DNA of 64,000 bases from Pelomonas caseinilytica (GCF_021353235.1 NZ_JAJTWT010000013.1:57114-121113), one strand, 5' to 3'; shown: positions 13,101 through 28,100, numbered from the stretch's first letter. The notes: generated by a model not told the origin, from the letters alone. Numbers and translations are program-made.

Positions 13101-16100
13101 CACCAACGGCGTGCTGGAGTTCAAGGACGAGGCCAACAACACCGCGCAGATCGCCCTGCCCATCACGCTGGCCACGCCGCCCGACCTGCAGGTCACGGCC
13201 GTCAGCGCGCCCGAGGCCGTCATCGCCGGCCAGAGCTTCAAGGTCGACTACACGGTGCAGAACCTCGGCGGCAAGACGCCGGTCGACCAGGGCAACTGGT
13301 ACGACATGGTCTACCTGTCCAAGGACCGCTTCCTCGACCTTAACAAGGACCGCTACCTCGGCTACGTCCAGCACGGCGGCGGCCTGGCCGCCGGCGCAGG
13401 CTACTCCGGCTCGCTGAACTTCACCGCGCCGCGCGACCTCGAGGGGCCTTACTACGTCTTCGTGGTGACCGATCCGGCCCGCATCTGGGGCAGCGGCGAC
13501 ACCGGCCAGGTGCTGGAGTTCGGCAAGGACGACAACAACAACGCCGCGGCCATCCAGCCCATGCGCATCGAGACGCCGCCGCCGGCCGACCTCGTCGTCA
13601 CCAACGTCGTCGTGCCCGCCAGCGCCAAGGTGGGCGACGAGGTCGAGATCACGTTCACGATCCAGAACTCGTCCATCAACCCCGCCTACGGCCGCTGGAC
13701 CGACGCCCTCTACCTGTCCGCCGACAACGCCTGGGACCTGAACGACATTGCCATCGGCAAGGTGGCCCACGTCGGCGACCTCGGCGCCAACGGTACCTAC
13801 ACCGCGACGCTGAAGGCCAAGCTGCCGCCGCTCAAGGACGGCAGCTGGCGCGTCATCGTGCGCCCCGACCTCTACAACGAGGTCTTCGAGGGCCGCATCA
13901 CCTACACCGAGACCGGCCTGAACCTGCCGCCGGGCGAGGCCAACAACCGCACGGCCTCGGGCGCCACGCTGCGCGTGGACGTGCCCGTGCTCACCGTCGG
14001 CCAGGCCCTGGCCACGACGCTGTCCACCGACCAGACCCAGGTCTACAAGGTCACGGTCGGCGCCGGCGAGACCCTGCGCGTCCTGCTCGACTCGACGGCG
14101 GCCACGGGCGCCAACGAGGTCTACATCCGCTGGAACGACGTGCCCACCGGCAGCGCCTTCGACGTCGCCTACAGCAACCCCGTCTCGCCCGACCAGACCC
14201 TGCTCGTGCCCACCACCAAGGCGGGCGACTACTACATCCTCGTGCGCTCGCGCCAGGGCGCGGCCAGCACCCCGGTCACGCTGCGCGCCGACCTGCTGCC
14301 GCTGTCCATCACCAAGGTCACGCCCGACCAGGGTGGCGTCGGCGACGACGACCACCGCTGGGTCACCATGGACATCGAAGGCGCCCGCTTCGCGGCCGGC
14401 GCCCTCGTCAAGCTGGCCCGCCCGGGCGAGTTCGAGATCGAGCCCGAACGCTGGCAGGTGCTGGACGCCACGCACATCCGCGCCGTCTTCGACCTGCGCC
14501 ACGTGCCGCTGGGCCTGTACGACGTCATCGTCACCAACCCCGACGGCCAGCGCGTCGTCGAGCCCTACCGCTACCTCGTCGAACGCATGATCGAGGTCGA
14601 CGCCGCCATCGGCATCGGCGGCGCCCGCAACATCGAGCCGGGCGATTCCTCGACCTACAGCGTCAGCCTGCAAAGCCTGACCAACGTCGACACGCCCTAC
14701 GTGCGCTTCGACGTCGGCGCCACCGACATGGGCAACAGCGCCGACGTGCTGGAGGGCCTGAGCCTGCCCTACGTCGTCTTCGGCAGCAACGTCGGCGGCC
14801 GCCCGGACGGCGCCATCGCAGCCGGCAACGGCAACACCCAGCAGTACGGCACCACGCCCACCACGGCGCTGCGCGCCGACGTGCCCTGGGCCGCGCTGGA
14901 CGGCATGGACAACACCCAGGGCTGGAACCTCGCCCCGGGCTATGCCTTCGACCTGGCCGCCAACGGCTTCGCCGGCGCGACCTTCAAGGTCCAGACCTAC
15001 CCCGGCCTGGCCGAGTGGATCAACTACGACTTCGAGGGCCTGCGCGACAAGCTCTACGCCATCCGCCCCGACTGGAAGGCCGCCGGCATCCTCGACCAAG
15101 GCGTCACCGGCCTGGACAAGATCTCGCCCGGACTGACCGCCAAGTTCCTGTCCACCGATCCCGAGGTCCACATCACCAAGGAAGAGGCGCTGGCCATGCC
15201 CTTCCGCTTCGACACCCTGGCCGCGGTGACGACGCTGACGCGCGACGAGTTCATCGCCGAGCAGACGGCCCATGCCAAGGCCCTGCGCACCGCCATCCTG
15301 GCGGATGCGACGGCGCCCGGCACCCTGGCGGTGCTGGCGGCCGACGAGGCCCAGTGGGTCAAGGGCTGGCTGGGCGCGCTGGAGACCGCCGGCCTGCTGC
15401 GCGCCGAGGGCACGGCCCCGGCCATCCGCAACGACGAGCTGGTACTCAGCCTGAACGCGACGCTGGCCACCGGCATCCTGATGGCCAAGGGCGGCGAGAG
15501 CTACCGCACCCAGGCCGACCTGCTGGGCTTCTTCGCCAAGGTGCAGCAGTGGTACGGCGACACCGCCAGGTTCGCCGGCGACGCCGCCGCGGCGCACGCA
15601 CCCATCGAGTACAAGGAGATCCGCTACCTCGACGACGGCACCTACGTCGAGGTGCCCGTGCCCGTCGCGCCCAATGCGGCCGACTACGACCAGCACGCCG
15701 GCCAGGCCACGCACTTCATCAGCTTCGACGTCTTCGCCGGCAACCGGGCCGAGCTGGAGTACCTGCGCCACATCGGCGTGCTCGACGCCGAGTTCCGCCC
15801 CGTCGGCCCGCAGGCCCTCAACCTCACGCAATACCTGCAGCAGGCCGCCCAGGCCCAGGCCAATGCCGGCGCCACCCTCAGCGTGCGCGGCCCGCAGGCC
15901 CTGCCCGCGGCCAATGGCTCGACCTACGTGCCGACCGACTACGCGCTGCCCTACACGCTCACTTTCAACAACCCGACCAACGCCCCCGTGGGAGAAGTCC
16001 GTCTGGTGACGGCCATCGACCCCGACCTCGACCCGCGCAGCCTGCGCCTCGGGGACCTCAAGATCGGCGACATCAACGTCCACGTGCCGGACGGCCAGGC

Positions 16101-19100
16101 CGTCTTCCAGGGCGACTTCGACTTCAGCGGCGCGGCCGGCAAGGGCTATGTGCTGCGCGTCAGCGCCGGCATCGACGCCGAGGCGCGCGTGGCGACCTGG
16201 CTGATCCAGGCCATCGACCCCGACACCGGCGAGGTGCTGCACGACCCGGCCCGCGGCCTGCTGCCGGCCGACGCCAACGGCAAGCCCACCGGAGGCTTCG
16301 TCTCCTACACCATCCGTGCCGCTGACACGGCGCCCACCGGCGCCAACATCACGGCCTCGGCCCGCGTCTTCTTCGACGCCACCCCGCCCATCGTCAGCAA
16401 CAGCGTCAGCCACACGCTGGACGCCGAGGCGCCCGTGACCACGCTGACCGTCGCCAGCAGCGGCAACGACGCTGGCGGCCAGCCCACCTACCGCGTCAGC
16501 TGGAAGGCCGCCGACGACGCCTCGGGCGTCAAGCACGTCACCGTCTACGTCGCCACAGACGGCGGCGACTTCCGCATCTGGCAGAAGCAGGTGGCCGGCG
16601 CCGAGAGCACGGCGCTGTTCACCGGCCAGGCCGGCCACCACTACGAATTCCTCGCCGTGGCGACCGACAACGCCGGCAACCGCGAGGCCGCCAGCGTCTC
16701 CAACGCCGTGCTGCCCGACGACGGCAGCCGCAGCGCGGCCCAGCAGGCCCTCGGCGTCACCGACACCCTGGACACGACGGCCGAACTGCCCGCCGCCACG
16801 CCCGACCGCAGCTACACCGCCAGCGACCTCTTCGCCCAGGCCGCGCAGAAGCTGCCCGGCTTCGTCGTCACGCCCGCCCTGGGCGGCCTCGGCAGCGACC
16901 TGCAGTCGGTGCTCGCGCCGCTGCAGCTGCGCGGCTTCGCCAGCGGCTTCGCGGCCAGCGAGGGCGACATCGGCGCCCTGGCCATGGTCGAGCTGGCCGA
17001 TGGCTCCGTGCTGGCCAGCGCCGGCGCGTCGCGCAACGAGGTCTTCCGTTTCGGCAAGGACGGCGGCCGCTCGGTGCAGCCCCTCTTCACGACGGACGCC
17101 GCCATCCTCGACATGGCGCTGGACGCCACCGGCAACCTCTGGGTCATGACCGGCTCGGAGCTGATGATGATGGACGCCGGCACGGGCGCCGTCATCAGCC
17201 GCAGCCGCGCCCCGGCGGGCGAGCCCCTGACCCATGCCCTGGCCATCCAGCCGGGCACCGGCCTCATCTTCGTGGCCAGCGGCAACGGCGTGGAGGTCTT
17301 CGATCCCAAGGCCGAGGCCGCGCGCGCCTGGCGCCACTTCAGCAACACCCGCGTCGGCGACCTGGCCTTCGGGCCGGACGGCCGCCTGTGGGCCGTGCGC
17401 TGGACGGGCAGCGACGTGCGGGGCGCCCTGCCCGAGGCGACCACCGACATCATCAGTTTCCCGATGAGTGGCGCCACCCAGGGCCGCGCCGAGCTGGAGT
17501 ACCGTGTCGCGGGTCTCGTCGACAGCATCGCCTTCGGCCAGGCCGGCACCGCTCTGGCCGGCCTGCTGCTGGCCAGCAGCAACACGGCGCAGCGCCCCGT
17601 CGCCGCCGACGGCAGCGCACCCGACGTGCACACCGCCACCGTCTGGGCCATCGAGCTCAAGAGCCGGCGCAGCCTCAAGCTGGCCGAGGGCGGCACCCGC
17701 GGCGAAAGCCTGGTCGCGACGCGCGACGGCCGCGTCCTCGTGGCCCAGACCCATCGCATCGACGAGCTGGCGCCCGTCAAGGCGCCCAAGGTCGTCTCCG
17801 CCAGCGTGGCCGACGGCGCCCTCGTGCCGCTGCCGCTGACCCAGCTGGCCATCAGCTTCGACCAGGCCATGTGGACCGGGGCCGACGGCGCCGACACCAC
17901 CAGCGCCTCGTCCGTGCTCAACCCGAAGAACTACAGCCTCATCGCCACCGGCGCCAACAGCCATCTCATCCTCACGCCCGAAAGCGTGCGCTGGGATGCG
18001 GCGAGCAAGAGCGTCATCCTGACCCTGCCCAACCTGCCGGCGGGCGGCTGGCGGGTGGAGATCGTCAACACCGTGCGCAGCTCGGCCCAGGTCACGCTGG
18101 GCGAGGCCTGGGGCCTGATCTTCACGGCCGTGACGGACATCTCCAACCTCGTGCGGCTGGACTTCGCCGACACGCGCGCGGACCGTCTCACCGGCGCCAT
18201 CAGCTACGACGTCAACATCACCAACATCGGCGTGGACGACCTCCGCGGCCCGCTGATGCTGCTGCTCGACCCCGGCCGCTACTTCGGCGACGCCATCGTC
18301 GGCGCCTCGCGCGGCGACGGCGCCCAGGCCGACCTGTGGGTGCTGGACCTGACGGCCGCGCTGCAGGGCCATCCGCTCAAGACCGGCGAGACCCTCTCCA
18401 ACCGCACGGTCAGCGTGCGCCCGGCCTCCAGCTTCGGCACCACGCCGGGCTCGGGCCAGATCGTCAAGGCCGACCTTGGCCACGGCATCTACGCCGTGCC
18501 CTACGACAACACGCCGCCGGTGCTCGGCCAGCTCAAGGCCGACGGCAGCCTCGACCTGACGACGGCGGCCCTGCCCGCCGCCACCGCCGGCCAGGCCTGG
18601 AGCGCGGACCTCGGCGCCCAGGACAGCGACGGCCGGCTCTTCTACTGGGAGCTGGTCGGCGCGCCCGCCGGCATGACCCTCACCCAGGACCCGCGCGTGG
18701 AAAGCAGCGCCAGCGGCTACGGCAACCATGCCACGCTGCACTGGCTGCCCAAACCCACCGACCGCACGGACAACCAGGTCCTGCTGCGCGTCATCGACAG
18801 CCGCGGCGGCGTGGCCCTGCGCCGCTTCACGCTGGACGTGGCCGGGGCCAACCACGTGCCCGTCATCGACGCCGTGCAGGACCTGACGCTCGACGAAGGC
18901 GACAGCCTGCAGCTACCCCTGCTGGCCAGCGACGCCGACGGCGACACCCTCACGCTGCTGGTGCGCAACCTGCCGGCGGGCGCCTATTTCGACGCCGCCA
19001 CCGGCATCCTCAGCTGGACGCCCGGCTACGACCAGGCCGGCACGTACAAGGACATCACCATCGTCGCCAGCGACGGCAAGCAGGAGGTGCAGCGCCGCTT

Positions 19101-22100
19101 CAACCTGACCGTCAAACAGGGCTGGCCCTCGCCCGTCTTCCCGGCGCTGGACACCCAGGTGCTGCGCGAGGGCGACCGCTTCGGCCTGCAGCTGCCCGGC
19201 GCCGTGCCGGGCGGCCTCGTCCAGGCCGATGGCAGCCGCGTCACGCTGAAGTGGAGCGCCGAGTGGCTGCCCTCGGGCGCCACCCTCGACGCCGACAGCG
19301 GCTGGTTCGCCTGGACGCCGGGTTATGCCCAGGCCGGCCAGCTGAGCCTGCCGGTCACGCTGATCGCCACCTTCACCATGCCCGACGGCAGCACCGCCGT
19401 CACGGCCGTGAAGCGCGAGCTCAAGTTCGACGTCAGGAACGCCAACGGCGCGCCCGTCTTCGACCCGGTGCAGACCTGGAGCGTGCTGGAAGGCCAGCCG
19501 CTGCGCATCAGCGTCTTCGCCTTCGACCCCGACAACCCCGGCTTCGAGCCCAAGGTCCGCCTCACCCCGGGCGGCGAAGCCAGCGGCCCGAGCGGCACGC
19601 CGGCCAGCGTGAGCTACGAGGTCACCGGCCTGCCGCCGGGCGCCAGCTTCGACGCCGAGACGCTGGAGCTGGTCTGGACGCCGGGCTATGCCCAGGCCGG
19701 CACCTACCACGTCACCGTCACGGCCACCGACGACGGCAACGGCACCGGCACGCGCCTGTCCAGCCAGATCACCCTGCCCATCGTCGTCGCCAACGCCAAC
19801 CGCGCGCCCGAGGTCAAGGACCTGACCAACGCCTTCGTCGACCGCGGCGCGGTGCTGGAGATCCCCGTCGAGGCGACCGACGCCGACGGCAACCCGCTGA
19901 CCCTGACCGTGCAGGGCCTGCCGCCCTTCGCGACCTACACGCAGACGTTGAACCAGGCCGGCAAGCTGACCGGCGTCATCCGCTTCGCGCCCGGCGCCAA
20001 CCAGCGCGGCGACTACACCCTCACCGTCGTCGCCCAGGACGACGGCGACGGCGACGTCAACCAGGCGCAGGCCACGGCCAAGAGCTTCGTCGTCAGCGTG
20101 CGCAGCCCGAGCGAGGCGCCCGTCATCAGCATGCCCAGCCAGGTCGTCGCCGTGGCCGGCACCGAGCTGCGCGTGCCCATCCTCGTCTCCGACCTCGACC
20201 AGGACGCGCTGAGCTACGCCGCCACCAACCTGCCGGCCGGCGCCCGCATCGAGACCGACCCGCGCTACGGCCACGCCACCCTGGTGTGGACGCCGCCGGC
20301 CGGCAGCAGCGGCAACTTCGACATCAGCCTGGCCGTCACCGACTCCGGCCTGCCGCCGGCCGACTCGGGCTACGTCGTCGACCCGCTGCACCCGCCGGTG
20401 CCCAACGTCTCGGTCAAGGACCTGCGCATCGTCGTGCGCGCCAGCAATGCCGCGCCCACGCTCTTCGCCATCGCCGCCACCGGCGGCGCGGTGCAGGGCG
20501 ACCCGCTGGCCGGCGCGCGCACCGTCGTCAAGGTCGACGAGGGCTCGCCCCTGGCCATCGACCTCTCCGGCCTGGACAACGACCTCGACCTGCTGAACTG
20601 GACCGTCGAAGGCCTGCCCACCGGCATGCAGCTCACCCCCAGCGCCGGCAGCGGCGGCCAGACCCGGCTGCAGCTGCGCTGGACGCCGGGCCTCTTCGCC
20701 GCCCAGGGCGACAACCTCAACGGCACGGCCCCGGGCCACTACCTGCTCAAGCTGACGGCCAGCGATGGCAGCGCCAGCTTCACCCGCGAGCTGGAGATCG
20801 TCGTCGCCAACGTCAACCAGGCACCGGTGCTGCTGCCCATGCCGCTGCAGCTCGTGCCCGAGGGCCAGACCCTGGGCTTCACGATGCGCACCACCGACGG
20901 CGACAACGACGCCGTGCAGCTCGCCCTCATCCACGACGCCGACACGCCCAGCGGCGTCGTCTTCGACGCGGCCACCGGCTATTTCGAGTGGACGCCGGGC
21001 GCCGACGTGGTCGACAACGCCCAGGGCGACACGCGCGCCTTCACCTTCAACTTCAGCGCGACCGACGGCCAGGCCACGGTCACGCGGACGGTGCAGGTGC
21101 GCGTCTTCGACGTGAACCAGGCGCCCGAGATCGCCACCGCCAGCCACGCGCTGCTGGTGGGCCAGAGCTTCTCGCTGCCCGTCGTCAAGGGCGCGACGGC
21201 GCCGGTCGGCGCCCTGCGCGTCTCCGACGCCGACGGCGCGGCCCAGACGGCCGCGCTGGCCGTCAGCTTCCAGGGCCTGCCCGAAGGCGCCGTCTACGAC
21301 GCGGCACAAGGCCGGCTGAACTGGACGCCCGGCCCCGGCCAGGTCGGCGACTTCACGGTGCTGGCCACCGTCAGCGACGGCCGCAACACCACGACCAACA
21401 GCTTCGTGCTGCGCGTCGTCGCAGCGGCCGAGGCCAACGCGCCCAAGCTGCTCGTCAACCTCACGCCCAGCACGCCGGTGCTGCCGGGGCAGGTGGTGCT
21501 CGCCACGGTGCGGGCCGAGTCCTTCAGCCCCATCGCCGGCATCACGGTGCAGGCGCGCGGCGCCGGCATCGGCCAGGCCGACTGGGTGCCCGTGACGCTG
21601 GACGGCCTGGGCCGCGTGCGCATCACGCCCAGCCAACCCGGCCTCGTCGAGTTGCGCGTGACGGCCGTCGACGCCGACGGCTTCTCGGCCACGACCACCC
21701 AGACCGTCCGCGTCCGCGACCCGCTCGACAACACGGCGCCCCAGCTCGCCTTCAGCGGCGCCCTCGACACCGGCAGCCTGGCACCGGCCCTGCTGTCGGC
21801 CGCCACGCCGCTGACGGCCCGCGTCGCCGACCTTCAGCTGATGGGTTATGTGCTCGAAGCGGCGCCCTCCAACGGTGACCGGGTGGACGAGTCCGCCTGG
21901 CGCACGCTGGGCCAGGCCAGCTATGCGGCCGAAGCGGTCAACGGCGAGCTGGCCCTGGCCAGCTTCGACCCCTCGCGCTGGGCCAACGGCGTCTACGTGC
22001 TGCGCCTGCGCGGCTGGGACCTCGCCGGCCGCACCACCGAGGTCACGACCCGCGTCCTCGTCGACTCGGCGAGCAAGCAGCTCGTCCAGGCGCAGACCAC

Positions 22101-25100
22101 CGATGCCGTCTTCCGCCTCGGCGACCACGACCTGGCCCTGACCCGCAGCCTCGACGTCCACGGCTCGGGCGACTTCGGCAACTGGACCCTGCCGCTGCTG
22201 GACACGCGCCTGACCCACGACCAGGCCGGCCGCGACGCCCTCGGGGCCTCCGCGGCCTGGCTGCTGGGTGCGCGCGTCTGGCTGCAGGTGCCGGCCAGCC
22301 TCTCGGCGGCCAACGCCTCGACGCAGTACCTGAGCTTCACCCTGGCCACCCAGGGCACGCCGCTGTCCAGCGACCCGACCTCGCCGCTGGTGCAGCGCCC
22401 CGTCTTCACCGGCAGCGTGCCGGGCTGGACGCTGGCCGCCGTCGACGCCGACCCCGGCATGCCGGTCGCCCTGCTGCCCCAGGGCCAGCGCCTGCTCGAC
22501 CGCGTCACCGGCCTGCCGTGGCAGCCCACGGGCTACGAGCTGACCGGCCCCGACGGCACGCGCTACCGCCTCGACGCGCGCGGCCAGGTGCAATCGGTGC
22601 GCTTTGCCGACGGCCAGCAGTGGCTGGTGTCCGACGCGGGCGTGTCCCTCGTCGGCAGCAGCGACCCGAACGCCCGCGTCGCCTTCGAGCGTGACACCCA
22701 GGGCCGCATCGAGCGCGTTGTCGGCCGCCAGACGGCCAGCGCCGACGCCGCCATCGTCTACCGTTATGACGCCACCGGCCGCCTCGCCCTGGCGCGCAGC
22801 CTCTACGGCGACGGCCAGCTCAACGAGAGCATCGGCTACCACGCCGACGGCAGCCTCATCAGCGAGCCGGTCACGGCGCAGTTCGGCACGGCCGCCGGCT
22901 GGCTGGCCGGCGTCGCCAACCCCGCCAACAGCTGGAGCGGCAACCTCGACGCCGCCACGCCGGCGCGCTTCAGCTTCGTCGTGCGCGACAGCGAGCTGGC
23001 CAGCACGGTGAAGACGCCGGGTGCCGCCGGCGCCATCGTCTACGCCGTCGAGACGACGGCCGGCACCGGCCTGGCCGTCGAAGGCGCGGTCGTGCTCGGC
23101 CAGGTGAACAACGGCGGCAAGACCGTCACGCTGATCCGCGTGACCGAGTCCGGCCTCAAGCTGCTGACCCTGACGGGCAGCGGCGCGGCCAGCCTCAAGG
23201 TCAGCATCGCGGGTGACCTCGACCGCGACGGCCGCATCGACGGCGCCGACGCCGCGGCCTTCGCCGCCGCCGGCGTGGACCTGAACGGTGACGGCACGGC
23301 CAACGACACCGACCGCCAGATCCTCTACGCCAACTACGGCTGGCGCGCCAACCTCGCGCCGGTCAGCGTGGCCAAGGAAACGCCGGTGCTGGCCCACACC
23401 GACCTGAACAAGTGGCTGGCCCTGGACCACGTGGCCCTCGACCGCGAGGGCGACAGCGTCTTCTGGCGCGTCACCGGTTCCACGCACGGCACGGCCAAGC
23501 TGGCCGCCGACGGCCTGACCCTGCTCTTCCAGCCCGAGCCCGGCTACGCCGGCGCGGCGTCGGTCACGGTGGAAGCCGACGACGGCTGGGGCAGCAGCGG
23601 CCCCATCGTGCTGCAGTTCAACGTCAGCTCGGCCGCGCTGCTGGCCATCAATGTGCAGGACGTGGGCCCGCTGCGCTCGGGCGAGAGCCGCGTGCTGCAG
23701 GCCTACGGCGACTTCGCGGACGAGCAGGGCGTGGCGCTGACGGGGAGCTATCTGCAGTGGTCGGTGGAGAACTGGCAGGACGGCGTCGCCGCGGTCGTCA
23801 CGACGCCGGGCGACACCCTGCTGAAGGGCCAGGTCTCCGGCTGGGGCTATGTGCAGGCGCGCCGCGGCGCCTTGCAGGGTGTTCGCAGCTTCGAGGTCGA
23901 CGGCCCGAGCGACGAGACGCTCAGCCTGGCCCTGGGCGGGCTTGACGTCTACCCGGGCTCGGTGTCGCTCGTGACTCCCCAGGCCGATGGCACCGGCGCG
24001 GGCCAGCGCCAGATCAAGCTGACCGACGTCCTGTTCGGCGCCGATGTCGCGGACTCGTACTACACCAGCTACTTCGTGGGTGATGCGCGCATCGCCGAGG
24101 TGGATGCGAACGGCGTCATCAAGGCCAAGGCGGTCGGCACAACCAAGGTCTACGCGATCTACAAGTCGGGGCAAGTCGAGCTGACCGTGCATGTGGTCGC
24201 GCCGGCCATCGTCACGCCGCAGGCGCCCAGCATCCAGGTGGACGCGGCCGGCGCCGTGCTGCAGACCCAGAACGGCGTGCAGGTCGCCATCGCGGCCGGC
24301 GCTTTCGACGGGCCGCGCCAGGTCACGCTGACGGACCTCGATCTGGCGAACCTGCCGCTCGCAGCGCCGAGCTTCGATGGCTTCCAGGTGCTGTCCGGCT
24401 TCCACCTCGACATGGGCGGCGCGAAGAGCGCCTACCCGATCCAGCTGGCCACTTCGGCCATGGGCCTGAACCCCGACGAATACGAAGTGCTGATCCTCAG
24501 GCGGGGCACCATCACCCTGGACGACGGCACCGTCAAGGACACCTGGTGGGTGGTCGACAACGGCCACGTGGGCGCAGACGGCAAGGCCAGGACGGCCAGC
24601 CCGCCCTACCCGGGCGTCACGTCGTCAGGCGACTATCTGGTGTCCGCACGCCGCACGAGCAAGGACCCCAAGACCGGTGCGTCCACCACCAAGTTCGTCT
24701 CGCTCGACGCCAACTACCAGTACATCTACTTCAACGCCATCAACACGGCGATGATGGTGGCTGCCGGCGGCAACCTCGTGGCCTCCGGGACCGCCATCGC
24801 CCTGATGGCGATGCTGCCGACGGCCGTCTTCGGCCTCTACACCTTCACGACCACGGCCCAGTACAGCCAGACCGGCACCGCCACGGTGAAGGGCGAGGAC
24901 CTGGACATCAGCGTGACGCCTCCGACCCCGGTGGCACTGGGCGACCCGACGCTGACCGGCATCACGCAGGTGGATGCCACGACCTTCAAGCTGACCGGCA
25001 CGCACTTCAAGCTGGACAGCGGCGCGACGCGGCTGCGCGTGTGGATCAAGCCGGTGGGCAGCGGGTTGACCGACCGCAATTCGACGCCCGACCGCGGCCT

Positions 25101-28100
25101 GCTGTGGACGACGCTGGACGTCAGCGACGTGACCGCCACCTCCGCCACCGTCAAGGTGCCTGCAGGCGTGGCTCTGGGGTTGCACGAAATCTGGGTGGAG
25201 CGGGTGATCGATGCGGTCAATCCGGATGGCAGCGCGGGCGACGGCTACGGCTTCATGTCGGGCAACCCCAGCTATCCGATCGAGCTCAAGCCCCAGAACG
25301 GCACGGGCGTCGTGCTCGACCGCCTGCATGTGCAATTCACCGACGGCGTCAACGCCCAGGGGGCGGGCGGCGACGGGCTGCTGCGCGTGCTGCAGGACGT
25401 CGTCGACCTGCCGGGCTACCTGACCGGTCTGAAGACGGACGCCCTGGCCTACGGCACCAACGACCGCGTGGTGTTCGTGGCCGGCGCGGGCAAGATCTAC
25501 ATGATCGACATGCTCAGCCACAAGCTGGTCTACACGCTGCAGCTGCCGGGCTCGACCGCCAACATCTCCGCCCTCGCCGTGGCGGGCGACTGGATGTACG
25601 TGGCCGAAGGCGCCAGCTATGGCGATGGCTCCGGCGCGCGGCTGATGCGCGTCAACATCAACAGCAAGGATCCGCAATTCCTCACGGAGGTGCAGCAGCT
25701 CAACCTGCCGGGCAGCATCGTGGCCGGCCCGAGCGGCTTCGTCGACCTCGCCGTCAGCGCCGGCCGCTATCTCGCCGTGACCGCGCCCAAGGAACGCGCC
25801 ACCCGCATCGGCTTCCGTGCCACCGAGAAGGGCGACGTCTTCGTCATCGACCTCGAAGCCATGGACAAGGCCTGGGAGAAGCAGGTCAAGGACAGCCAGG
25901 GCGCCGACCGGACGCTCCGGGTCCAGGATGCCGACGTCAAGCTGATCGACTTCGCCACCTCCGGCATGCCGCGCACGGGCCAGGTGCCTTACTACGTCAG
26001 CGCCGGCCCGGAGGCGGGCCAGTTCGTGGTCAGCACCTCCGGCGCCTACAACCAGGGTTTCGCGGCCTTCACGGCCAAGCGCGACGCCGAGAGCGGCAAC
26101 TGGACCGACGCCAAGGTGAACGCGCCCTGGCTCCGGCCCAATCCCGGGGACTGGTGGAACGGCACCAAGTTCCGCCAGAACATCGAGCACGCTTCGGGCG
26201 TGGCGGTCTCGGCCGACGGCAAGTACGCCTTCGTGGCCGACTACGAACTCATCTTCGACGAGCCGGGCTTCATGGACGGGGCGCTGGCGACCAAGCAGGT
26301 CGGCGGCAAGATCGGCATCATCAAGGACCCGTTCACCAATCCCGTCTTCCTTGGCGCCACCACGCCGATCGAGGGCGCGAGCCTGGACTCCCTGTCCTTG
26401 TCGGCCGACGGCAGCACGCTGCTGGCGACCGCCATGGTCGAGGAGTACGGCGGCCCGGGGGACGCCTTCTACAGCCGCTTCTTCTCGACCGTCTTCCAAT
26501 TCAACCCCGCGGGGCTCATCCAGGCGGCAGAGAAGGGCGGCGACCTGCGCAAGCCGATCGACCTCGGCAACGCCAACCTGCTGCCGCGCCGCTATGACGA
26601 CCTGCCCAAGTCCTGGGTCGTCACCACCCTCGCCGCCAATGGCGATCTGGAATTGATCAGCCCCAAGGTCGACGCCGAGCAGCGCCCGGTGTTCGAGCTC
26701 AAGGCCAACCACACCATCGTCGAGCTGAACATCTACGTCAGCACCTTCGGACCGGGCGAGGGCCTGTACCCGAACGACATGCCCAGCCTGCCGACCTGGC
26801 ATGCCGGCGACACCAGCGCCAGCGGCCCCGTGCACAACGAGCGCATCCTGACCGCGCTGGACGTGGGCAACGGGGTTGCCTACAAGGCTGGCGAGCTCAT
26901 CCGCTTCGAGGATTTCGCCAACGATCCCAAGTTCGCCAACTTCAAGCTCACCGCGGGGCAGCGCTACTGGTGGGCTGCCGAAGCCAAGCTGGCCGACGGC
27001 ACGGTGCTGACCGCCTCGCAGCCCTTCACCGTGCAGAAGGCCTACGAACAGGCCGGCTTCGGTGGGGCCTCGGTCACCATCCTGACCCACGGCTACCAGC
27101 CGCCCATCGCCTCGGGCACCGATGGACTCAGTTCCATCTACGTCAACGCCTTCGCCGGCAAGACCGACGCCTCGTCCACCGCCGCGGCAGAACTTGCACG
27201 CGACATCGTCAAGACCCAGGGCGGGTATGCCTACAGGTATTCGCGCGACACCGGCCAGTGGCTGCCGCTGGACTACGGCAGCGCCCAACCGTCGCTCAAG
27301 GATGCGGTGGCCCAGGGCAAGCCGGTCGTGCTCGTGCCCGACTGGGTCATCGAGTCGGGCTTCAGCGACTCGGGCTTTGCCGAAGCCACGGCGGACGCCA
27401 TCTACGCGTCGCTGCTGCAGGCCGACCAGAGCGCGGGCGGCAAGATCCTGTCCGGCAACATCCACCTGATCGGCCACAGCCGCGGCACGGTCGTGAACTC
27501 GGAGCTCGCCCAGCGCATCCTCTGGGGAGTCGACAAGTACAAGCTCGCGCCGCCGTCCGATCTGCAGATGACGACGCTGGACCCGCACGACTTCAACCAG
27601 CCGTCGCTGATGCAGGACGAGACCATCTCGAAGCTGCTCGTGAACCTCGACCAGGGGGCGATCGGTTCCCTGCTGACGACGGGCCTGCTGCAGCTGCCGC
27701 TCGACGGCCTGGTGCAGGCCCTCAACATCGACGACCTGATGGGAATGCTCGGCGCGTCCAACGTCGGCATCGACTTCACCGCCGACCTGACCAAGATCCT
27801 CAAGGGCGTGATCACCAACGGCGCCGCCGATGCGCTCAAGGGCCTGCTCAAGGGCGCCGAGATCTTCGAGATCAACCCCAAGAAGCTGGGCCTCAAGCAG
27901 ATCAACTTCGCCGACTTCTACGACCCCAACGTGGCCGCATGGAAGGGCATCAGCTACGCCGACAACTACTACCAGGTGGTGGCCGACGAGAACGCCGCGC
28001 CGAACACGACGGTGACGCCCAACGGCCGCAGCCTGGCGGGCGCGGGCATCTACGCGGATGCCGGCTTCGACTTCGACTTCAACCTCACCGGCCTCAAGGG

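Noticed and set aside
18913..24567. Minus-strand open frame of 1,884 codons
   Set aside because: Same kind of shadow; the plus strand encodes recognisable Ig-like repeats and a dockerin-like motif here.
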